A stretch of DNA of 11,202 nt from Candidatus Babelota bacterium (GTDB lineage Bacteria; Babelota; Babeliae; Babelales; Babelaceae), in contig PRDV01000086.1 of the NCBI GenBank assembly GCA_003174035.1, positions 1 to 11,202 of the forward strand. The letters are read 5' to 3'. Shown one piece after another: positions 1-5,885 of this stretch (positions within the stretch are counted from its first letter, which is position 1; every line of letters begins with the position of its first letter). The notes under the pieces were generated by a model. It ran no database searches. It was not told the origin of the DNA and saw only the letters and a program-made list of their open reading frames with translations. The translations under genes and the position numbers were made by a program.

Positions 1-2
1 TT

Positions 3-35
3 GATGACATATTAAAAATTGCAAAAAGAATTTAA
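3..35 (+). CDS. Possible C-terminal end of an upstream gene (partial)
   Basis: The first bases can be read without a stop as DDILKIAKRI followed by TAA at 33-35, which lies 12 bases before the next start codon. That is the tight spacing seen elsewhere in this arm, and the peptide is plausible as the end of a protein. A second frame also reads into an early stop at 13-15 (LMTY), so the choice of frame is uncertain. No function can be assigned from ten residues. Confidence 0.25.
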   Translation, partial: DDILKIAKRI

Positions 36-47
36 AAACCATTCTCT

Positions 48-401
48 ATGGATAAATTAAAAGAAGAAAAGATGAAATGGGAAGATTTGGCTGATATTAT
101 TCCGCCTCATAGATTCTTAATGCTCGCCGACTATTTGGATAAAATTGACCAAAAGATATTCGGTTATAAAAAAGATGAAGTTCAAAAAGACCTGCGTCGA
201 TTCGCAAACGCATTTTCAAAATTAAATTCCTCAGATAGTGGAGAGGAAATAGAAGCGGTGAAGTTCGGCAGATTTCTTCATGACTATTGCCCGATTGCAA
301 ATACCAATTCATGGATTCGTGCGGAGAAAAATAAGGATGGCTATTATGACAGTTTTTTAATAGAACAACTTTACCAAATTTTCAAAGGGGACAAAAAATA
401 A
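48..401 (+). CDS. Hypothetical protein, 117 aa
   Basis: I do not recognise this protein. It is small, soluble and rich in charged residues, with no signal peptide or membrane segment. It looks mostly helical (for example residues 20-60, where Leu, Ile and Phe recur among Lys, Asp and Glu). It has a Trp near residue 11 and a conserved-looking central stretch around FGRFLHDYCP. The ATG at 48 is the first in the frame and has no clear Shine-Dalgarno sequence. The glycosyltransferase gene starts six bases after its stop, so the two are probably on one transcript. It is the first complete gene of the rightward arm. Confidence 0.7.
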   Translation: MDKLKEEKMKWEDLADIIPPHRFLMLADYLDKIDQKIFGYKKDEVQKDLRRFANAFSKLNSSDSGEEIEAVKFGRFLHDYCPIANTNSWIRAEKNKDGYYDSFLIEQLYQIFKGDKK

Positions 402-407
402 AGAGAT

Positions 408-1172
408 ATGATATTTGCTCATTCAGGAAATATCGGTGATATACTTTGGAGCCTCCCATTTGTCTCAGAAGTTTGTAAGCAGCAGCGCATTGCTGACTAC
501 ATTGTGAAAAATGCAAACTTTGAGAGAAGCAATCAATATGACAGTGTGAAGAGAATATTATTGGCTCAGCCTTTTATTCGCTCGGTCGCTTCATTCAATC
601 CGCAGTCAGAAGAAGAATCTAAATGGAGCGTTTGGCCGGGGTGTAAACTAGATTATGATCTCGACGCTGCGCGCAAACAGAGAGGTCGCGTCCTAAAGCA
701 CGTTTATCATGTGCAGAGATATTTCGAATATTTCGGAATTGCGTATTCGAAGCCTTGCGTTCCGTGGATAACGATTGGTGATTATAAATATTCGCCGAAA
801 ACAAATTACGCGCTTATCTCACTCACTGATCGCTGGCACGGAAAAGTACATCTTGAAAAAAATGGCGACCTGACGCCGATTGACTGGAAAAGAATTTATG
901 ACAGCGCTAGAACGCAATTCGATGAAGTTTTCTTTATTGGCTTTCCAAGCGAATGGCACAAATTCAAAGCGGATTATGATAACGAGATTGATTATTTATT
1001 CTGCGAAGATGTTCTCGATCTCGCATGCGTCGTGAATAGCTGCTCAGTTCTTTATTGTAACCAAGGGCCCGCGCTTGTGCTTGCGCAAGCTCTAGGAAAA
1101 GAATATCATTGCGCGTGGTTTTTAGAACGAACAAACTGTAAACAACATACACCAAACGAACACACACTATGA
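408..1172 (+). CDS. Glycosyltransferase family 9 (heptosyltransferase)-like protein
   Basis: The protein probably transfers a sugar from a nucleotide-activated donor in the cytoplasm. The N-terminus (residues 5-18, HSGNIGDILWSLPF) matches the first strand and glycine loop of GT-B enzymes of the ADP-heptose:LPS heptosyltransferase type, which typically read SLGDVVHTLP. Near the C-terminus, residues 209-231 (a hydrophobic strand, then NQGPALVLAQALGK) match the donor-site segment of the same family, where a strand is followed by DTGLSHLAAALGKP. The asparagine-glutamine in place of Asp-Thr is a difference worth noting. At 254 aa it is shorter than typical heptosyltransferases (about 320-350 aa), so it is a compact variant. 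The stop overlaps the next start as ATGA at 1169-1172, coupling it to the methyltransferase. Family-level assignment is fairly secure; donor and acceptor are unknown. Confidence 0.72.
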   Translation: MIFAHSGNIGDILWSLPFVSEVCKQQRIADYIVKNANFERSNQYDSVKRILLAQPFIRSVASFNPQSEEESKWSVWPGCKLDYDLDAARKQRGRVLKHVYHVQRYFEYFGIAYSKPCVPWITIGDYKYSPKTNYALISLTDRWHGKVHLEKNGDLTPIDWKRIYDSARTQFDEVFFIGFPSEWHKFKADYDNEIDYLFCEDVLDLACVVNSCSVLYCNQGPALVLAQALGKEYHCAWFLERTNCKQHTPNEHTL

Positions 1173-1819
1173 ATAAAATCTTCGTCACATCAGACGGGTA
1201 TCATTACGAAATAGATCGTATAGGAGTCATCGCGCAGCTCGATCATAGACCCTATAAATATGACTCAGCTTATTCTGCTATATACGACACTGATGACTAT
1301 AAGCGCGGAAATGACTCGCTCCAAGCGATGAGGCTTAATTTCGTTACCAGAGCGCACGGCAGAGCGATCCGCAGCATCATGGACGTAGGCTATGGAAATG
1401 GGGCTTTTCTCGAAGCTGTCAAAGAATCGATTCCAAATCGCTATGGGCATGACGTGACGGGCGTGCCACTGACAAGCGCATACCTGATGCCTGAGCTGAT
1501 CAAAGCCGATGTTTACACGTTCTGGGACGTGATCGAGCATTATCCTGACTGCTCATTTCTCAGAGACGTGCAGTGCGAGACGATCTGCGTTTCACTTCCT
1601 TATTGTCATCTCTTTACAGAAGGCGTTGCGTGGTTCGATAGCTGGCATCACAGAAAACCTAATGAGCACATCAGGCACTTCACCCCTTTCACGCTTGCTG
1701 CATTTATGCAGAAATATGGCTGGCAGTTTACTGACGAATCTGATCATGAGGACATAATTAGAAAACCGCGTGAAATAGGAAAGCAAAATATTATTTCGAT
1801 GGCCTTTAAAAGAAAATAA
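1169..1819 (+). CDS. Class I SAM-dependent methyltransferase
   Basis: This is a Rossmann-fold methyltransferase that would use S-adenosylmethionine. Motif I is visible at residues 71-79 (MDVGYGNGA), the SAM-binding glycine loop. The post-motif strand is YTFWDVIEHYPD at 116-127, as in the Methyltransf_23/UbiG-like group, where a D-V-(I/L)-E-H sequence follows strand 4. The stretch KPNEHIRHFTPFTL at 163-176 matches the (W/H)-H-x-x-P-N-E-H-x-R-x-F/Y-(S/T) pattern common in methyltransferases from sugar and surface-polysaccharide gene clusters. Its ATG overlaps the stop of the glycosyltransferase gene (ATGA), and the dioxygenase-like gene starts two bases after its stop. The context suggests that it methylates a sugar or glycan, but the substrate cannot be read from sequence. 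Confidence 0.82.
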   Translation: MNKIFVTSDGYHYEIDRIGVIAQLDHRPYKYDSAYSAIYDTDDYKRGNDSLQAMRLNFVTRAHGRAIRSIMDVGYGNGAFLEAVKESIPNRYGHDVTGVPLTSAYLMPELIKADVYTFWDVIEHYPDCSFLRDVQCETICVSLPYCHLFTEGVAWFDSWHHRKPNEHIRHFTPFTLAAFMQKYGWQFTDESDHEDIIRKPREIGKQNIISMAFKRK

Positions 1820-1821
1820 TT

Positions 1822-2424
1822 ATGAAAGTTAGGATTAAAAAATTATCATACGATAAAGAAATGTTCCCATTTAGAGACATCGTCAGCTACATTTTTGACG
1901 TACCCGATTTAGAAAACATTCATCTTTTAGGGTATCCCCAATCTTATTGGATTGAGAGATTCGAGAAAGATGTAAAAGGCAATGAACGCTTTTATTCATG
2001 TTACGAGCAATTTTTGAAAATCATTGTTCAGCCGTTATTTGATGAAAAACTCACAGTCCAAAGATTCTCGAATTTCAGAATACAGTTTCCCGGCAACATG
2101 AGTATCAAATTTCACTTAGATAGTGAGTATGGCTGCGATGAGAACGAAATGAATGTATGGCTACCTCTTACGCTGGCAAGTGGTTCGAATAGCATTTACA
2201 TAGAATCAGAACCGGGAAAGAAAGATTATTCCCCTCAAGAGGTAAATCAAGGAGAGTTTTTGATTTTCCCCGGTAGTAAGTTGTCTCACGGGACTGAAAT
2301 AAATACAACTTCAGAGTCGAGATTATCTCTTGACTTCAGGGTAATCAAGGAAAGTTTGTTCATTAAAGGTGAACTCGTAACAATGTACGAGGGAAATGAA
2401 ATTTCATTTTTTAAATCCCTGTAA
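1822..2424 (+). CDS. 2OG-Fe(II) dioxygenase-like protein
   Basis: The protein appears to be a non-haem iron, 2-oxoglutarate-dependent oxygenase with a double-stranded beta-helix core. The facial triad is visible: His98-x-Asp100 in KFHLDSEYG, and a distal His156 in KLSHGTEIN. Ten to seventeen residues later come Arg167 and Arg173 (SRLSLDFRV), the usual position of the residue that holds the 2OG carboxylate. Between them, NVWLPLT (111-117) and QGEFLIFPG (143-151) resemble the strands of phytanoyl-CoA/StrG-type dioxygenases, in which substrate-bound metal sits in front of a W-x-P-L-T strand. At 200 aa it is a minimal version of the fold. It sits directly behind a methyltransferase and a glycosyltransferase, so hydroxylation or oxidation of a sugar is a reasonable guess. 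The alternative is a catalytically altered cupin relative. Confidence 0.7.
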   Translation: MKVRIKKLSYDKEMFPFRDIVSYIFDVPDLENIHLLGYPQSYWIERFEKDVKGNERFYSCYEQFLKIIVQPLFDEKLTVQRFSNFRIQFPGNMSIKFHLDSEYGCDENEMNVWLPLTLASGSNSIYIESEPGKKDYSPQEVNQGEFLIFPGSKLSHGTEINTTSESRLSLDFRVIKESLFIKGELVTMYEGNEISFFKSL

Positions 2425-2476
2425 AAAAGAAAAGATCGATCAATTCAATTCTCGAAGAAAAGAATAAAATCACCGC

Positions 2477-2695
2477 ATGAGCCGCCAATTAGATGATATT
2501 TTCGATGAAAAAAATACCAAGATACTTATCTATCTTTCATCTGGACTCACGGCGAAAGAGATTGCTCCTAAGATTTTTCTTAGTTATTCTGCTACTATAG
2601 TTCGGATGCAGAGATTAATGACGCATTATGATGCGAGAAATCATCTTCAGCTGGTTTGTAAATTCAAAGATCAAGGATATGAAAAAAGAAATTGA
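2477..2695 (+). CDS. Small LuxR-type helix-turn-helix DNA-binding protein
   Basis: This 72-aa protein is essentially one HTH domain of the LuxR/GerE type. Residues 17-63 follow the family pattern closely: a helix ending in LSSGLTAKEIAPKIFLS, then a recognition-helix region (SATIVRMQRLMTHY), then the D-A-R-N-(H)-x-x-x-L turn and final helix typical of GerE domains. There is no receiver or ligand-binding domain, so it resembles minimal response-regulator output domains rather than a complete sensor-linked regulator. It is preceded by 52 gene-free bases, the longest gap in this arm before the terminator, and it overlaps the next small gene by 17 bases. It probably regulates transcription of phage or host genes; its target is unknown. 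Confidence 0.8.
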   Translation: MSRQLDDIFDEKNTKILIYLSSGLTAKEIAPKIFLSYSATIVRMQRLMTHYDARNHLQLVCKFKDQGYEKRN

Positions 2696-2882
2696 CGGAA
2701 TGCTGATAACTTTTAAAGTACACCGGCAAATGGAGGGTTATAAATTGATCAATGCGACGACTATGATAAACGGGAAGCGATGCTTAATAACATTTAATGA
2801 TGCGTTATTTGAAAATAAATTATTTATAGAAAGCATGTTGCCAAGATTATTAAGAAAGGAGGCTTTAAATCAAAGACGATGA
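2679..2882 (+). CDS. Hypothetical protein, 67 aa
   Basis: This is a short basic protein of unknown function. I place the start at the ATG at 2679 (MKKEIDGML), not at the first in-frame ATG at 2628. That choice gives a 17-base overlap with the HTH gene instead of 68 bases, and AAGG lies just upstream at 2673-2676, although very close to the start. The middle (GYKLINATTMINGKRCLITF) looks like a small beta-hairpin, followed by a charged helical tail. No motif points to a function. It shares an ATGA overlap with the next gene, which suggests coupled translation. Confidence 0.55.
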   Translation: MKKEIDGMLITFKVHRQMEGYKLINATTMINGKRCLITFNDALFENKLFIESMLPRLLRKEALNQRR

Positions 2883-3148
2883 TCATCAAAAAATCATACA
2901 CATTCAAAAATGGCTGGCGCGTTGATTTCACGTATAATGGCAAGAATCATAACATGCGCGCAGAGTGGACACCAGATCTGTTTGAATCTGTTTACAAAGA
3001 GATAAAAAAAGAATACTATTCAGAGTGCATTCCAAACATATATCAGGATATCGCTAACGAGATCGGCGAGCCAATTGTTTACGCAGACCCTTCAGCTGGC
3101 ATTGTCATAAAATTTAAACCGATTGACGATAGTAATACCATATATTGA
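2879..3148 (+). CDS. Hypothetical protein, 89 aa
   Basis: I do not recognise this protein. It has an N-terminal beta-hairpin-like stretch (SYTFKNGWRVDFTYNGKNHN), a central helix with Glu/Lys/Tyr, and a C-terminal strand (IVYADPSAGIVIKFKP). There is no signal peptide or membrane segment. The start at 2879 overlaps the previous stop as ATGA. A strong AAAGGAGG lies at 2855-2862, but it is 16 bases upstream, too far for ideal placement, so coupling to the upstream gene may matter more. Its 3' end overlaps the TTG start of the sugar transferase gene by 26 bases. Confidence 0.65.
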   Translation: MIIKKSYTFKNGWRVDFTYNGKNHNMRAEWTPDLFESVYKEIKKEYYSECIPNIYQDIANEIGEPIVYADPSAGIVIKFKPIDDSNTIY

Positions 3149-3806
3149 TGAGGTACATAGGGGGCTTGAACTTAAGTACACTTTGAGATCGATCGAAAAA
3201 TATCTTATTGGGTGGGAAAAGATATTTTTAATAGGATATGTGCTTCCAGCGTTTAGATTTAATGATGACGACGGGCTGATAGATATCTTTCATAAAGATA
3301 TACCAGGTAGAAAAGAATACTCAGTCTATAATAAACTACTCCACGCGTGTTATGATAAACGCATATCAGAAAATTTTATCTATTGGAACGATGATCACAT
3401 CTTGCTAAGACATCTTAGTGTGAGTGATTTTAAATATTGGCACAATGGTTTATTGAGCCTAAGATTAGGCAGCATATTTAATAGAGAGTTACTTAAGACG
3501 CAAAACACGTTAGCCGAGTTCCCAAATGCTTTAAACTTTGATATCCACGCACCAATGATAGTTAATAAGACCTCTTTTATCAACACGTTTAAACATAGAT
3601 CAGTTGAGCTTTGTCTAAAGACTACATATTGTGCAGATAATAATGTCTCTAAACTTGAGTTTATGCAAGATTTAAAGATAAAAGATAAATTCAGCGAGAT
3701 AGAGCTAAATGATAGGTTATTTTTTTCTACATCAGACATGATAGCTCAACCGCTAATAAACTATTTAGAAACAAAATTTCCTAACAAATCAAAATTTGAA
3801 CTATGA
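3123..3806 (+). CDS. Stealth/GT-A-like sugar transferase
   Basis: The protein resembles the catalytic core of Stealth-family sugar-phosphate transferases and GT-A glycosyltransferases. An Arg followed by LELKYTLRSIEKYL (15-28) and IFLIGYVLP (34-42) match Stealth conserved region 2 (R...ELRYSLRSIEK...I.IVT...P). The acidic motif NDDH at 89-92, preceded by NFIYW, sits where family members have NDD for metal and sugar-phosphate binding. NFDIHAPMIVNK (138-149) matches a later H-x-P segment of the same family. At 227 aa it is shorter than bacterial Stealth proteins. The start is inferred to be TTG at 3123, because the conserved first strand begins at residue 2 (TIVIPYID) and no ATG lies in front of it. 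It ends with an ATGA overlap into the next gene. The role is probably glycan synthesis; the donor is unknown. Confidence 0.7.
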   Translation: MTIVIPYIDEVHRGLELKYTLRSIEKYLIGWEKIFLIGYVLPAFRFNDDDGLIDIFHKDIPGRKEYSVYNKLLHACYDKRISENFIYWNDDHILLRHLSVSDFKYWHNGLLSLRLGSIFNRELLKTQNTLAEFPNALNFDIHAPMIVNKTSFINTFKHRSVELCLKTTYCADNNVSKLEFMQDLKIKDKFSEIELNDRLFFSTSDMIAQPLINYLETKFPNKSKFEL

Positions 3807-4168
3807 ACCTACTATTTTGGAAGCACAAAAAAGCTCCAGTCGTCATCAGTGATGAAGATTTTAAAAAGCTGCCAACAGAGCATCAGCAAGATTTTACCGA
3901 GTATCAAGTAGATGTCGATAGTGCGACAGAAAAAGATCGCATCACTCACAAGATAAAGGTGAGTGACTTTGATCATCAGTCATATAAAGCCGCGCATGTT
4001 GATGATGATGATCAGTCATATAGTTACAATTCACTTGACAACATGTTAAACCTTGGGTCAGGATTATCTAGCGGCTCATTTATAAGCTCAGAGCTTGGGG
4101 TAGGAAGTTCATTTGGCGGCTTTGATGGTGGAAGTTTCGGTGGTGGCGGCGCTAGTGGAAGCTGGTGA
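3803..4168 (+). CDS. Small protein with acidic middle and Gly/Ser-rich GGGGASGSW tail
   Basis: The function of this 121-aa protein is not recognised. Residues 1-60 are charged and probably folded (PVVISDEDFKKLPTEHQQDF, then EYQVDVDS). A strongly acidic patch follows at 66-70 (VDDDD). The last ~40 residues are almost entirely Gly, Ser and Phe and end in SFGGGGASGSW. That tail resembles the C-terminal signature of TPM/YgcG-type and DUF2207 membrane proteins and also of some short phage proteins, but no membrane helix is present here, so homology to those families is not claimed. It starts by ATGA overlap with the transferase and is the last gene before the terminator. Confidence 0.72.
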   Translation: MNLLFWKHKKAPVVISDEDFKKLPTEHQQDFTEYQVDVDSATEKDRITHKIKVSDFDHQSYKAAHVDDDDQSYSYNSLDNMLNLGSGLSSGSFISSELGVGSSFGGFDGGSFGGGGASGSW

Positions 4169-4174
4169 AAATAT

Positions 4175-4206
4175 AAGTGGATGCTAAGAATAGCATCCAC
4201 TTTTTT
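4175..4206 (+). terminator. Rho-independent terminator at the convergence of the two arms
   Basis: A perfect 10-bp stem pairs GTGGATGCTA (4177-4186) with TAGCATCCAC (4191-4200) around an AGAA loop, extendable by two A-T pairs. It is followed by six T at 4201-4206, directly after the last rightward gene. On the minus strand the same hairpin is followed by TTATATTTT, a weaker U-rich tract, and it lies 40 bases past the endolysin stop, so it probably terminates both arms. Confidence 0.9.
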
Positions 4207-4217
4207 AAACCCTTTTT

Positions 4218-4228
4218 CCACCTAGTGG
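4218..4228. repeat. Short inverted repeat between the convergent genes
   Basis: CCAC (4218-4221) pairs with GTGG (4225-4228) around a CTA loop, close to the end of the leftward endolysin gene. The stem is only four pairs and is not followed by a T run in either direction, so it is not a convincing terminator on its own. It may be chance. Confidence 0.25.
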
Positions 4229-4240
4229 TGTTAAATATAA

Positions 4241-4708
4241 TCATTCTCCATAAAGTGAAAAATGCATCGGGTCTTTCCTGCTGATAAAATCGCCTCCCCA
4301 GTACACGTATCTTCTCATGATCTCAATGAACTGATCTGAAAAGCCGGTTGTCTTTTGCCCCAGCTGCTCGGTCGAGGCGTTTAAATCCATGGCCATGCCC
4401 CAAGCGTGAAGTGAGATCAAATTAGAACCACGAGTGTTTCTGATCACCAAACAACCATCATAGGTCTTTATCTCACCTTGAAGACCAGCTGTTTCCAGGT
4501 CTGAAAAGGCCCTTGCTAGCTCACCCCAAAAATCTTTATTTATAAGTACCTCCGAGGCATAAGGAAACCAGTTAAATTGAGCCTTAATGTTTACACTCAC
4601 ACAGTACCTCTGCTCATAGGATTGACCCGGATCACCATACAGGGCCAAGATCTCATTCCTGCTCTTCCTGGCTAACCTCTGGCTCAATATATTAAAAATT
4701 CCCCACAT
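4241..4708 (-). CDS. M15-family peptidase endolysin
   Basis: The protein is a zinc peptidase of the M15 (VanY / L-alanyl-D-glutamate peptidase) type that would cut peptidoglycan stem peptides at host lysis. The metal site is visible as His101 in SLHAWGMAMDLN, Asp108 seven residues later, and His149 in DPMHFSL. Asp146 precedes the last ligand, and WGGDF at 137-141 is the usual segment before the C-terminal site. TYDGCLVIRNTRGS (82-95) corresponds to the family's strand and R-x-x-R/G-S substrate region. At 155 aa it is a single catalytic domain with no cell-wall-binding domain or signal peptide, so export must depend on a holin-like partner, which is encoded upstream. It starts three bases after the peptidase gene and is the last gene of the leftward arm. 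Confidence 0.88.
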   Translation of the reverse strand: MWGIFNILSQRLARKSRNEILALYGDPGQSYEQRYCVSVNIKAQFNWFPYASEVLINKDFWGELARAFSDLETAGLQGEIKTYDGCLVIRNTRGSNLISLHAWGMAMDLNASTEQLGQKTTGFSDQFIEIMRRYVYWGGDFISRKDPMHFSLYGE

Positions 4709-4711
4709 ATG

Positions 4712-5437
4712 TTAATCAGCTATCTTATTAAGATCTTCTTGCAGCTGGGCAAGTTTTAAAGTTTTATTGAAGTTGTCATTTGAAGCCTGGATAGGTAAGA
4801 TCGCGTACGCCTCATCAACACACTCATCCCACCATTCCCATGTTGCGTATTGAAGTGCTCCCCAGGTCAGACATGAGATGCCATTATCATTATAAGCTGT
4901 AACGTAGACCGCATGACCATCATTGGTGAGCCTACCTGGTGTCCATGGCTGACCAGAATTAAACTCATGCATACAATTCTCTGGCACCTGAAAACCAATA
5001 TAACAACCTCCAAAGAGTTGAATAGCTAGCTTCACGTGGTCATGATTCTTTGGGTCGATGCTCACATAGGCTAAGATTTTATCTCTATATCTTTTTCTCC
5101 AATAGTTTAATACATCTAGCTCACTTAAACCAGTGTCAGATCCTCCACTCAACTTAAAATAGACCTTAACAACATCATCTCTTGACCAGATCTGACGAAG
5201 CCCAATCATTGCATTGTACACAGTAATAGCATGAGCAAGTGCCGCAATCGTGCAGCACCCATATTGATCGTTGCCATCGATCGGGAACAACGTAGCAGCG
5301 TCATGATAGCCAGTTTCTTTCATCACAGTTGGCAAGATATCAAAGGCCTCAGGTGGGTCAGGGAGATCAGATACGAAATAATCTTTCAACAACAACGACC
5401 TGTAGTCCTTTATAGGTGGGTGCTTTCCGAATCTCAT
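4712..5437 (-). CDS. Papain-like cysteine peptidase-fold phage protein
   Basis: The sequence follows the papain-like pattern found in a recurring group of phage proteins. Gln58 and a nucleophile-position cysteine lie in GNDQYGCCTIAALAHA (residues 55-70). Cys62 aligns with the Cys of the usual Q-Y-G-D-C, and Cys61 is an extra cysteine where Asp is typical. The general-base His175 is in NDGHAVYVTAYND (172-184). TWGALQYATWEWWDE (191-205) supplies the last active-site region, where papain has N-S-W. The protein ends with EAYAILP, as its relatives do, plus a ~25-aa charged tail. There is no signal peptide. Its place between the holin-like gene and the endolysin suggests a lysis or peptidoglycan role, but this phage group is poorly characterised, and a role in protein processing is possible. 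Confidence 0.75.
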   Translation of the reverse strand: MRFGKHPPIKDYRSLLLKDYFVSDLPDPPEAFDILPTVMKETGYHDAATLFPIDGNDQYGCCTIAALAHAITVYNAMIGLRQIWSRDDVVKVYFKLSGGSDTGLSELDVLNYWRKRYRDKILAYVSIDPKNHDHVKLAIQLFGGCYIGFQVPENCMHEFNSGQPWTPGRLTNDGHAVYVTAYNDNGISCLTWGALQYATWEWWDECVDEAYAILPIQASNDNFNKTLKLAQLQEDLNKIAD

Positions 5438-5441
5438 AACA

Positions 5442-5885
5442 TTAATTATTTAGTGAGATACCAATCGAAATAATACCTTGAATCTTACCACCGTTGAGCC
5501 CAGGTCCTATCATGATCAAGTTGTTTAAGAACCCAATCATCAGGGCATAGGTTAACGTCGGCGTTGGCGTAGCTGGAGCAATGTTGCCACCAGCAAACAT
5601 GATGCCATTTATGGAATAATTACAATAATATCGCTGCGAATTATAATTATAGGTTATATTCTGCAACCCAATCCCAGCGCCAGCCATCGCTTGGAAAGCT
5701 GGGAGCGACATAGCTGCTATGTTGGCAATCGGTCTTACAGAGAAAAACGTGCTGTCCGAAGATGTGACATGAGCTCCTTTTAAGTTATTATATTCAGGTT
5801 TTTTTGACAATGGTTTAAAAAAACCTTGTGATGAAGCTGAGACAGATATAGATAGTATCATGATGATAGCTATCACCTTAGACAT
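5442..5885 (-). other. Possible internal start or separate secreted protein within the holin-like frame
   Basis: The ATG at 5885-5883 is in frame with the 240-aa protein and would make a 147-aa protein with a textbook signal peptide: a positive start (MSK), a hydrophobic core, then VSASS before a polar mature part. A TGA sits five bases before it, at 5893-5891, in another frame. This is where a separate holin gene could have ended before an indel joined the two. No Shine-Dalgarno sequence is seen upstream of this ATG, but that is also true of most genes here. Confidence 0.35.

Noticed and set aside
2628..2678. Upstream start (ATG at 2628) extending the 67-aa protein to 84 aa.
   Set aside because: It would overlap the HTH gene's conserved final helix by 68 bases; the ATG at 2679 gives a short overlap like those of neighbouring genes.
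3395..3739. 114-aa open frame on the minus strand opposite the Stealth-like transferase.
   Set aside because: The plus strand carries the recognisable conserved segments (ELKYTLRSIEK, NDDH); the antisense frame is Ser/Leu-rich with no recognisable motif.
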